From positions 34,028,263 through 34,092,262 of the forward strand of contig NC_092800.1 in the NCBI RefSeq assembly GCF_918797505.1: DNA of 64,000 nt, given 5' to 3'. The stretch comes from Bemisia tabaci (taxonomy: Eukaryota > Arthropoda > Insecta > Hemiptera > Aleyrodidae). This document shows, piece after piece, positions 56,324-64,000 of the stretch. The notes beneath the pieces were generated by a model. That model did no database searches. It was not told where the DNA came from and saw only the letters and a program-made list of their open reading frames with translations. The first letter of the stretch is position 1. Every line of letters starts with the position of its first letter. The position numbers and the translations under genes were made by a program.

Positions 56324-56722
56324 TTAACGTGAATTTAATTGGATCATCAAGGCTGGTTTTTCCCGTATACGTGACTGTACAAGCAGTTCCTCGGCATTCA
56401 GCGCAATCCATTCATGAGTTTTTCTTTCGGTGAATGAAGGCTTGAGGTCACTTATACTTTCAAACGTGAATGCAACGGTGGCACGATACTTTGCAGCTCC
56501 AAAATAGGAGATAGCGTTTCTACTGGTTTCTACTCTCTTTGTCTCGTCTGTTTTGTGATTTCGCATTTCCTTTTCCTTCCGACCTATCTTCATCAAAACT
56601 CGAGCATTTTTAGTTTTAGCAGCATGATTCACGCACTCGCTAATTCGAGCAATGTAAATGTCAGTGATAACAGAAGTACCGACAAAAAAGCAGCCCATGC
56701 TGATGAGACATAGTTTTATCAT
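56324..56722 (-). CDS. Hypothetical 132-aa protein with signal-peptide-like N-terminus
   Basis: Intact minus-strand frame from ATG (56722) to TAA (56324), the best unbroken candidate gene here. Residues 1-20 (MIKLCLISMGCFFVGTSVIT) have a basic start, a hydrophobic core and small residues, as in a secretory signal. Then comes a basic segment around residues 36-66 (KIGRKEKEMRNHKTDETKRV), then a more ordinary tail with YRATVAFTFESISDLKPSF and HEWIALNAEELLVQSRIREK. No domain is recognised; two Cys lie in the N-terminal region and one near residue 30. It does not overlap any repeat found here. A pyrimidine-rich GTTCGTGCAG just before the ATG could be a splice acceptor, so the start may be internal. 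No AATAAA seen close downstream. It may be a small secreted protein or a chance ORF. Confidence 0.4.
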   Translation of the reverse strand: MIKLCLISMGCFFVGTSVITDIYIARISECVNHAAKTKNARVLMKIGRKEKEMRNHKTDETKRVETSRNAISYFGAAKYRATVAFTFESISDLKPSFTERKTHEWIALNAEELLVQSRIREKPALMIQLNSR

Positions 56723-58204
56723 ACTGCACGAACAAAACCAACCGACAAGTTAATGGGGAACTATTTTCAGATGACGGCTAGATGTTTGCATTGTAGGTTG
56801 AGCGCTGGATTGCCAAGTACAGCGGTATATTCTACATGGAGAAGAAATCCAGGGGTTTTTTTATTTTTTGATGTCATAGAGCATCTTTAAAAGGAATCTC
56901 TACATTAAATAGAGTATTATTTCAGTATTATTAAGAGTTCATCTGTTCTTCAAAAAGGACATTAATATTCATGAGAGTATTAATGAAGCAATTTTTAAGG
57001 TGATTACTGTGACTTGTTCATTATTTAACACACACTAATTTTGAGTTCTTATAACTTAAGCCTAACCTAACCTAACCTAACTCGAGGTTCATTCCCTGTA
57101 AAATCGACCATTTTAATCTAAGTATGGCAACGAGGAAAAGCATTGGCACGGGATCAAGATTCTGGGATCGACGAAAGCCACATGTCGTAGGTCCCACGTT
57201 CCGGTGTGGGTCAGAGACCCCTCCTCTGCCCCCCTCTCGAAGGGGGGCTCGGTGTTCGTCATCCCAGTGTCAGGTTGTAAACAAACACCAAAATATCCTC
57301 CTGGTTACCGCAGGATCGGAGTGATAAGATGATGGAATCGGCATTTCTCCCGGAACTTTTTACACTTTGGAGCGACAGCCTACCTACGCTCCGATGTCCT
57401 GTCTCCGGAGAAACAATGGAGATTTTCGACAAGCTTGAAGCTGTGAGGGTTTCTGCAATTGAATTAAATGATAGGTGATAGTTACGGGGAAAGGAACGGA
57501 GAGGGGTCCACGGAGACAGAATTTGACATATTCACATCAAAAGAAACGATCTCAATTTCGAACTATGTTCTAATAGAAATACATGCTTGGTAGGACCGTG
57601 CATATCATGGTTGAGAAAGTTTCATTTAAAAACGTCCGATTTTCAGAGGAGTAGGCGATTTTCATCGAGTTTGATTTAAAAAAATAAAATAAGTAAAAAA
57701 AAAGTATTGACGGGAAACCTTTCCAGGGAAAGTTGACTCATAATCTGGCGATTTTGTACCCGTATTGTGACAAGGAGTAATTATTTTATTCGTAGAATTA
57801 CATATTCTGGATTGCTAACTTCAGCTGAAATTTTGAAATCGTCCCCTTTGCTTTGATTAACTAAGAGATTTTGTAAACTACGACATCCGAAGAGACCAAA
57901 GTTGCGTATCACCTAAGCGGTTCGATTTTACTGAACTTTTTATGTCTGCAGGTCAGAACTTTACAACTTTAAAAAAGCATCATTGTCAGTGTAGTTGGTG
58001 TGTCCCTAGAAATGGCTAACAATGAGTCTATAATAAATGCGTGTATGCCTTTATGCTCCTCTTTAACGCTGTACATTAAAAAAGTATGTCCCTAGTTTAC
58101 ACTTTAATCAATTTTAAAAAAGTTTAAATAAAATGTCAGTGTTAACACCAAACAGGCCCACAGTTGCTACAAGCAACGAATAGAATTAAGTCCCACTCCA
58201 CCAG
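56723..58204. other. Unassigned, containing a TTAGG-type motif
   Basis: No gene found. CpG-rich near 57120-57450 with a 66-codon frame (57124-57324) that ends at a normal stop but has no motif. GAACTATGTTCTAATAGAAA at 57561 resembles an eroded family C arm. Confidence 0.3.
57061..57081 (+). repeat. Interstitial insect-type telomere repeat (CCTAA)4
   Basis: Four perfect CCTAA units in a row plus one further C, complement of TTAGG. Too short to be a telomere; it is an interstitial tract. Confidence 0.8.
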
Positions 58205-58208
58205 AACG

Positions 58209-58460
58209 CTGCCGTGCTGTGGAAAAACGCCGTATAAACCTTCAGGCGTTGTCAAATTTCCTTTCATAAAACACGAATTTCGTGGTAAACTTATGAATAT
58301 CTTTCCTCCAATTTTTCAGATAATTTGCTCGCAATTCCATCAAAAAGTCCTGAAAATTTCAAGGGGCAGTTTTCATAATATTCCTCAAAAATAAGCGTTT
58401 TATCGAAGTAAATTTGGCAACTCTCGAATGCTCATACGGCGTTCCTCCTCAGCGCGGCAA
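58209..58460. mobile_element. Family A MITE, full length, 4-bp TSD AACG
   Basis: CTGCCGTGCTGTGGAAAAAC to GCGTTCCTCCTCAGCGCGGCAA, 252 bp. AACG at 58205-58208 and 58461-58464. Confidence 0.9.
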
Positions 58461-58473
58461 AACGGTTCTAATT

Positions 58474-58891
58474 CACTTAAAGAAAAATCTCGGTGTATTT
58501 ACTAAGAAAAGGGTAAAATTACCAAGAGTTCAGGGTTCTATTTGATCCTAATTTTTTCTTGGTAAAATTACCATTTATGGAATTGGTAATTTTACAGAAA
58601 AAATTTCGGTAAAATTATTGAACTTTCTCGGTAATTTTATTGGACCTTGGTAAAAACGCCGATATTTTTTATCGACTGTGGTAGAATTACAGAGATAAAA
58701 TGGCAAAGTTACCGGGAATCGATTACCAATAAAAGTGGTATTCTTACCTGAAAAAAAAACAGTAAAAATACCAATTTTTAGGTAAGCTTACCAGTCTGCC
58801 TTGGTAAAATTACCAATAATTGGTAAAAAAAAAGTGATATGGTAAAGGTACCAACGGGCCTTGGTAAATACGCCGAGAATTTTTTTTCAGG
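58474..58891 (-). repeat. Family G element, copy 2, inverse of 40880-41296
   Basis: CACTTAAAGAAAAATCTCGG to CGAGAATTTTTTTTCAG. Successive blocks (CAGGGTTCTATTTGATCC, AAGCTTACCAGTCTGCC, GGTACCAACGGGCCTTGG) match copy 1 in reverse order and strand. Confidence 0.75.
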
Positions 58892-59403
58892 GTTTTTACC
58901 AAACTTTTTTCAGCGCGGGGTGAAACGCGATCGACGTGACAACGCCGCGGCCCGGAGCAGAACCAAAGGGGGCGCTTTTCCGTGAAAATCCCTCGTAACA
59001 GATTTATCTGCGTGCGAAATTAAATCGTGTCTTTTTTACGAAGATCAGCGGGGGGCGTTTCCACGAACCCCCGCCCGGCCCCCGACAATGGGGAGCGAAC
59101 AAACCTGGTCGCCGAGCCGCCTTGCTGCGAGATTAAATTATGTCTAATTAATCAAGGGAGCGGGGCGGCCTCGAATTTAAAACAGGGAGCGATTCGCACG
59201 GAGCGAGAGCTTTGTCGGGTCGCGGAGGACACAAACGAACGCGAGCGCGGTATCAACCGGTGCTCGGTGATGTAGATCCGATGATCAGATTAAGCACCCG
59301 ACTTACGGCAGTGAAAAAGGGGCGCGGATTTCGCTCAGAGTCTCATTTCAGGGTTGGTTTCCTGATGTATGTATTGCAAAAAATGGCTGTGAAACATCTT
59401 ATT
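58892..59403. other. CpG-rich block, no gene recognised
   Basis: Open frames of 70-82 codons at 59027-59275 and 59212-59424 overlap each other and lack motifs, consistent with composition. Confidence 0.3.
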
Positions 59404-59530
59404 AGCGCCTACAAGACTGCATGAATACTTCACGCATAGCGTCAAACACAGTGCGTTCAGCAGCGGTCGGCGTGAAAGGCATAACGCCTACAAGAGTGTA
59501 GGAATACATCACGCATTGCGCCAAACATGA
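59404..59530 (+). repeat. Two-unit array of the 70-80 bp repeat
   Basis: AGCGCCTACAAGACTGCATG at 59404 and AACGCCTACAAGAGTGTAGG at 59483 (period 79), each with GAATAC and CACGCAT(A/T)GCG. Confidence 0.7.
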
Positions 59531-59744
59531 AGTGCGATCAGCACGGCGCGGCGGTGGAAGTTAAAATTATTAAACCACATTTACGTTTGTTCTTTCATAA
59601 TTTTTTGGTTCATTTCTTATAAATGGAGGACCTTGTCCACATAGAGATAGGTTTACGGAACCTAACTTTCGCGCAAAGTTCCGTGAATTTTTGCTAGTAG
59701 TGTTGACAGGGCTTCCGCAAAAAATGTAGCCAACACGAAGTTGA

Positions 59745-59830
59745 CAAGTTTTCTCGAAAATTCGTGTTTAATCAGAGGAAATACGGCAACGTCAAAATAT
59801 TCTTACACTGTTTTTCTTCGGCACGGCAGC
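59745..59830 (+). repeat. Family A right half
   Basis: TTTCTCGAAAATTCGTGTTT, ATACGGCAACGTCAAAATAT, TTTTTCTTCGGCACGGCAG. The left end is absent. Confidence 0.6.
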
Positions 59831-59852
59831 ACTGCGTCACTTATCGGGGCGG

Positions 59853-60089
59853 CGCACAATGGATTGAGTCAATTAGAGAGGTCGAACATGAAATTTTCGA
59901 CTAAAAATGCAAATTTTTATATTCATGTCGTCATATTTTCAACTTCAAGGGGTGGTTCTGGAAGAAAATTTCACAAGGAGACCAATGGAACTACTTTTAG
60001 AACCTCAAAGTTTTGTATAAACGGAGTTTTATTCGTTTAAAGTTTCCAAATTTTGTCCGACCTCTCCTATTAACTCGATCCAGTGTGCG
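59853..60089 (+). repeat. Family H element, full length
   Basis: CGCACAATGGATTGAGTCAA to TTAACTCGATCCAGTGTGCG with GAGAGGTCGAACATG mirrored by GTCCGACCTCTC. 237 bp. This is the reference copy for the family. Confidence 0.75.
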
Positions 60090-60511
60090 GCGGAGTCAGC
60101 GCTAAAGGCTGGAGTAGGGGACGGAGGGGGTGTGGGATTCTTCTAGGCCCTACTTTGAGATTCTTTGTTAGTGAAGCATGAAGCGACTGTATTAAGTCAT
60201 CAAAGAAGGATATTGCCCATAGGAAGCGCTTTGTGAGCTATTGCATGACCCAGGCCCCGGCCGGCGGGGAGGAGGGGGTCGAAGGAGGGGGGTGGAAAAC
60301 CTCGGCTTGTTTTTATTAGCGCAGCTCACGCGAAAAGAGGACCTGACGCAGCGTGGGTGCGATTTCGCGGAATTTGCAAACGCGGGCTGAAAATCTCGCT
60401 GCTGGGTTAACCGACGTCTCCCGCACAGCGTTCGTATACAGGGTGTTGCAGTTTTTAACGTCGACGAAATTCGGTATGAATTGGGAGAAATGGAACTTGG
60501 TCGAATTAAAA
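60090..60511. other. Unassigned
   Basis: GC-rich to about 60420, with G runs (60120-60130, 60268-60292). No gene recognised. Confidence 0.25.
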
Positions 60512-60825
60512 CACTGAAAAAAAGCTCGGTCGTATGAGCAAGTTTGGTGTTCCATATTATTCCAACTAATTCGGTTTGTCAAACCATCTGTTCCGTTTGT
60601 CAAACCATCTGTCCAGTTTGTCAAACCATCTGTTCGGTTTGTCAAACCGGGATTTTGATTCGTGGAATCGAGCTTCAACAGTATAGTGAACTGACGAACA
60701 AAGTTCGGTCATAAGAACCGAATGTTTGGTGACACGAATGAGAGTTCAGTTTGACAAACCGAATAGTTGGGATGACATTGAACACCGAACGTTCTGTTTA
60801 TAGAAACGAACTTTTTTTTTCAGTG
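60512..60825. mobile_element. CACTG-ended TIR element with 21-bp internal repeats
   Basis: CACTGAAAAAAAGCTCGGTC to GAACTTTTTTTTTCAGTG. At about 60568-60652 four units of CGGTTTGTCAAACCATCTGT(T/C) are in tandem. GTTTGTCAAAC is itself palindromic and recurs in the right arm as GTTTGACAAAC. The termini are of the family B/G type, the interior unrelated. Confidence 0.75.
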
Positions 60826-61390
60826 CAGAGGAAAATAGGTCTGGAGGCCATTCATGAAATACGTTACGCTGAAAAAGGGCCCATCCCTGACGCACCCGTA
60901 ACACAGATCTGCACTCCTCTTGGGAAAATTACGTAAAGCTCTGTTCAACCCCTCCTTCCTTAAAAGTGGCGTTGTGTGATGAGCTATGAATGAACACTTT
61001 ACACCTAGCTTCGATTTTCATGATAACACGTCAAAAAATAGCCGATATTAGCGTTGCGTATTACAGCCCTGGACTCGTTTCTCTCTTTGTAACACGCTTG
61101 TGACGCAGACATAGACCCCCCTCTTTACACGTGGAGCACTACGTATTTCATGAAAGATCCCATGCAGCGTTCTCCTTAATAAACATATAATAATGAACAC
61201 GGTGGAAAATTGCTCAAGAAGACCTATTCCGGCCATAAAAGCCTAAATTAGACGTTTATATTGAACGATTGATTGATTTAATTCATGAGAATCCGAATAC
61301 TAATTTGCCTCAAGGCCAATCCATTGGGCCAAGGCGCTAACATGAAGCCTCAAAAAACAGCTGTGAAGCGTATGGCCAATGAGCGCACGT
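60826..61390. other. Unassigned; weak inverted pair
   Basis: CATTCATGAAATACGTTACG (60851) and CACTACGTATTTCATGAAAG (61137) form a roughly 20-bp inverted pair about 290 bp apart and may bound an old element. Nothing else recognised. Confidence 0.35.
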
Positions 61391-61392
61391 AA

Positions 61393-61898
61393 TGGAGATG
61401 TTGCATGTGTGAGGGATTTGCGATTTGACCATATTGACTCTTATGTAAAAGTTCGCGAGAAACACGATGGTGCCACTGGTTTTCTCTGAAATCATCTCCC
61501 AGGCTCAAAAACAGCTCTCAAAGTGAGACCAAAATGGAGGGGATATCCCACCCTACCCTGAGAGTCCACCTCTACATCAAACCAAACTCTCCATGCATAC
61601 ATAGGGAGCAAATACATTAGGAGGGTTGTCACTTTATTTGGGGACTCCAAAACTGAAAACATGGCATCACTGCTAATGTATTTGCTCCCTATCTTTGCAT
61701 AGAGAGTTTGTTTTGATGTAGAGGTGGACTCTCAGGGTAGGGCGGGATACGCCCTCCACTTTGGCCTCAACTTGAGAGCTTTTTTTGAGCATGGGAGATG
61801 ATTTCAGAGAAAACCAGCGGGACCATCGTGTTTCTCGCGATTTTTTACGTAAGAATCAATGGTCAAATCACAAATCCCTCACACATGCAACATCTCCA
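61393..61898. mobile_element. Family J TIR element, intact, AT flanks
   Basis: GGAGATGTTGCATGTGTGAG to CTCACACATGCAACATCTCC, arms of about 200 bp. AT on each side (61391-61392 region and 61899-61900) is compatible with a 2-bp TSD. The centre holds a second inverted pair around AACTCTCCATGCATACATAG and TTTGCATAGAGAGTTTG. Confidence 0.8.
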
Positions 61899-62490
61899 TT
61901 TCTGAACACGCCGCTCCGACCTTAAAGTCCATTTTTTAGTTAAATAGTGTAGTTTCTCAATTTGCAATAGCGTTTCCAGCGTGGCTGAGTTCCACCGCAC
62001 CCGGCTTCAACCCCGGAGGTTGGGGTTGCATACCTCGCCGGGGAGAATTTTTTTTTATAGTTCTTTTTTCACTGAAAAAGTATGGGCAACTACATTTCTT
62101 CCTTCTGCATACCACTGAAAGAAGCGCCCTCCAACGCAATTGCGTTGAAACGTCTTGTTTGACGTTACAGCTGCGACACCCTATAGTATAGTGCCGTGGG
62201 TGGGAGGTGATAAAATAGGGTACACAGCGACGATTGCCTTTTTGCAACGAGGAAAGCTGGGATTTACCGGTGATCGAAATTAAATTTCTCGAAGGGATGC
62301 GTCAACCGGTGAATTTTAACCGAAGTTGGCAACAGTGCTGGACATGCATGTTCCCGGCGTCTTGTCTGCGGTTAGCGGTTAAGATATAAAGGTTGGTGGA
62401 GTGGAATCACTGATTGAGAGAAATTCACTAAACTATGCCGCGCAAGAAACACTACTAGACGAAAGAAACGTTGTGATCTTACTCTCAGTT
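61899..62490. other. Unassigned
   Basis: A small hairpin AACCCCGGAGGTTGGGGTT lies at about 62009. A 96-codon minus-strand frame (62247-61957) has no recognisable motif. Confidence 0.3.
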
Positions 62491-62566
62491 GGACGTATTT
62501 ATGCTAAAAGGAACTATGTCTCATGCAAACCCAATGCACATAGTTCCTTTTAGCATAAACACGTCC
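62491..62566. mobile_element. Family C foldback, 4-bp TSD AGTT
   Basis: GGACGTATTTATGCTAAAAG to CTTTTAGCATAAACACGTCC, 76 bp, almost pure arms. AGTT on both flanks. It uses the ATGCTAAAAG arm variant also seen at 1318. Confidence 0.85.
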
Positions 62567-62798
62567 AGTTGAGTTTCCTGCTTCTGTAGTTACACGTCGG
62601 AAAACACTGCTCGCCGAAAGAAATATGGGCGTTAGTTATTATTTTTAGATGTGACCGTCAAAGAGAAAAGGGACCTCAGGGATAGACTTTTTAGAGCGCG
62701 GGAGGACAGCAAAACTTTATCAAAAGAATCGTTATGTTCACGTGTAAATATTCTCAAAAATTGCCGATATTGATGAAATGTGTGTTTCATATTGTCAA

Positions 62799-63965
62799 TG
62801 GACCACTAGACAAGGTACGAATTTAAGCATTCTGATACATGTTTCTTACCCAGAATTTCACGAAAATCACGATTCGCGCAACGAAAACTACTGAAACAAA
62901 CTCCAAACGAAGATATTAACGTTTTTATTTCACATTGGTCACGAGAAATTTGAACTGCCCGCTGACAAGAAACTCAAAGCTCTACGTGAGTCAAATCGCG
63001 CACTACAACGATTTCAGCAAGCTTCTCAATTGAGTAATGTTCATTTCCCACCATGTGTTGTTCAAACTATAAGCAATTTGCTACTGCTGAGCCAAAACGT
63101 CAAGATTGAGGTTGCCAGATTTTAATATCGCAGAGACTGTCATGATAACGTTTAGCGCGTGATGTGAATCACGTAGAGCATTGAGTTTTCATGAGCGGGT
63201 GGTTTGAATGGGCCTGTTGCAAACTTTTGCTAGAGCAAAAATAAGAGTTGTTTCTTATAGATAATGCCTCAAAAATCACGATGAGCGCATCGGCAAAGTC
63301 TGAAATGCACTCATAACTTCACAATCTGCGTAAGAAATTTGCGTTTTTTTAAGCTTCCCGCTTCAAAAACGATACTACGGCATAGGTGAACATTTTGTTA
63401 GAGGAGTCGCTCCATCGTCGGCGATATTCATCATGGCCGACGCTTGCACGCAGTTCCGCGCGTAATTCAAGGAGAGTTCAAGGTCAATCAATTCGGGCGT
63501 GGAAAATATGAACGTTAACACACCGATTGTTATCTGGTCTAATCCAGTTCAGGTGTTATCTCGTCCCATCAAACGTGTTTTGGCGGATTGGCGTCGGCTA
63601 TGATGATTTTTGCCGACAATGGAACGACTCCTCTTACAAAATGTTCACCTGTGCCGTAGTATCGTTTTTGAAGCGGGAAGCTCAAAAAACCGCAAATTTC
63701 TTACGAAGTTTGTGAAGTTATGAGTGCATTTCAGAGTTTGCCGATGCGCTCATCGTGATTTTTGAGGCATTATCTATAAGAAACAACTCTTAGTTTTGCT
63801 CTAGCAAAAGTTTGCAACAGGCCCATTTACGCATCAAGAATCATTAAATATCTTCGTAAGGAGTTAATTGCGGTAACTTTTGTTGTGCGCATCGTATTCT
63901 ACGTGAAATTTTGGTTAAGAAACATGTATCAGAATGCTGAAATTCGTACCTTATCTAGTGGTCCA
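62799..63965. mobile_element. Family F TIR element interrupted by family E
   Basis: TGGACCACTAGACAAGGTAC to GTACCTTATCTAGTGGTCCA. With the 63210-63824 insert and one AT removed it aligns end to end with 27007-27556 at almost the same length. Confidence 0.85.
63210..63824. mobile_element. Family E TIR element, copy 2, exact AT duplication
   Basis: GGGCCTGTTGCAAACTTTTG to CAAAAGTTTGCAACAGGCCC with arms of about 210 bp. The uninterrupted site at 27007-27556 reads GAATTTACGC, and here it reads GAAT, element, ATTTACGC, so the TSD is exactly AT. No ORF of significance. Confidence 0.85.
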
Positions 63966-64000
63966 TTACCAGCCCAACTTTAAATATTTTTTTGTTTTGT

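Noticed and set aside
61976..62045. Possible tRNA-like head (TGGCTGAGTTCC, GGCTTCAACCCC)
   Set aside because: The spacing and the B-box-like sequence do not fit, no cloverleaf is possible, and no poly(A) or TSD follows.
1..64000. CRISPR arrays, bacterial operons, phage genes
   Set aside because: No regular spacer arrays, dense ORFs or bacterial signals. The tandem arrays seen have contiguous units without unique spacers.
1..64000. LTR retrotransposons, complete transposases, tRNA or rRNA genes
   Set aside because: No direct long terminal repeats with TG...CA ends around a gag-pol frame, no DDE/DDD-type transposase and no cloverleaf or conserved rRNA block were found by reading. A weak or diverged copy could have been missed.

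Overview
This 64 kb window reads as non-coding, repeat-saturated nuclear DNA of an arthropod, most likely an insect. It has no operon structure, ribosome-binding sites or dense ORFs. The background is AT-rich with CpG-rich islands. The few coding-like stretches are short, interrupted and bounded by GT/AG splice-type signals. There are reverse transcriptase fragments of non-LTR retrotransposons, many terminal-inverted-repeat (TIR) elements and a four-unit CCTAA run, the insect-type telomere motif. Several repeats look to me like those of sap-feeding Hemiptera, perhaps whitefly, but that is memory and was not checked. No complete, confidently identified host gene was found.

Repeat families are lettered here for cross-reference, each defined by copies compared within the window. 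A: about 250 bp, ends CTGCCGTGC, 4-bp target-site duplication (TSD). B: about 230-250 bp, ends CACTGGAAAA, 2-bp TSD. C: foldback, ends GGACGTATTT, 4-bp TSD. D: about 165 bp hAT-like, ends CAGTGGCG, 8-bp TSD. E: ends GGGCCTG, AT dinucleotide TSD. F: ends TGGACCACTAG. G: about 420 bp, rich in GGTAAAATTACC. H: ends CGCACnnTGGATyGAGTCAA. I: foldback beginning TTGAAATTGATAGAC. J: about 510 bp, ends GGAGATGTTG.

Layout. 0-0.6 kb: edge of an unrecognised spliced gene or pseudogene on the minus strand. 0.9-5.5 kb: nested TIR elements and a 5'-truncated RTE-like retrotransposon inserted, with a 13-bp TSD, into a family A copy. 7-16 kb: B, D, A and I copies between unassigned DNA. 16-17.4 kb: a tandem array and a second truncated non-LTR element with TSD and poly(A). 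19-22.2 kb: a 300-bp duplication, a 600-bp polypurine tract inside an expanded A copy, a three-unit tandem repeat and a TTAA-bounded perfect foldback. 23.2-24 kb: a coding exon of unknown identity split by an A element. 25-31 kb: A, C, D, E and F elements. 33.67-36.16 kb: a 2.5-kb element with 968-bp inverted arms and a degenerate spliced ORF. 37-52 kb: dispersed H, I, A, C and G copies, a third truncated non-LTR element and a short poly(A) retrocopy with TSD. 53.4-55.8 kb: two loci where a TIR element sits between long direct repeats. 56.3-56.7 kb: the best intact ORF, a 132-aa protein with a signal-peptide-like start. 58-64 kb: A, G, H, J and C copies and a nested E-in-F insertion.

The parts do not work together as a pathway. 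The window is a record of successive insertions whose order can often be read from nesting and TSDs. Its most informative contents are the two interrupted coding remnants, the long-TIR element and the two X-element-X' duplications.
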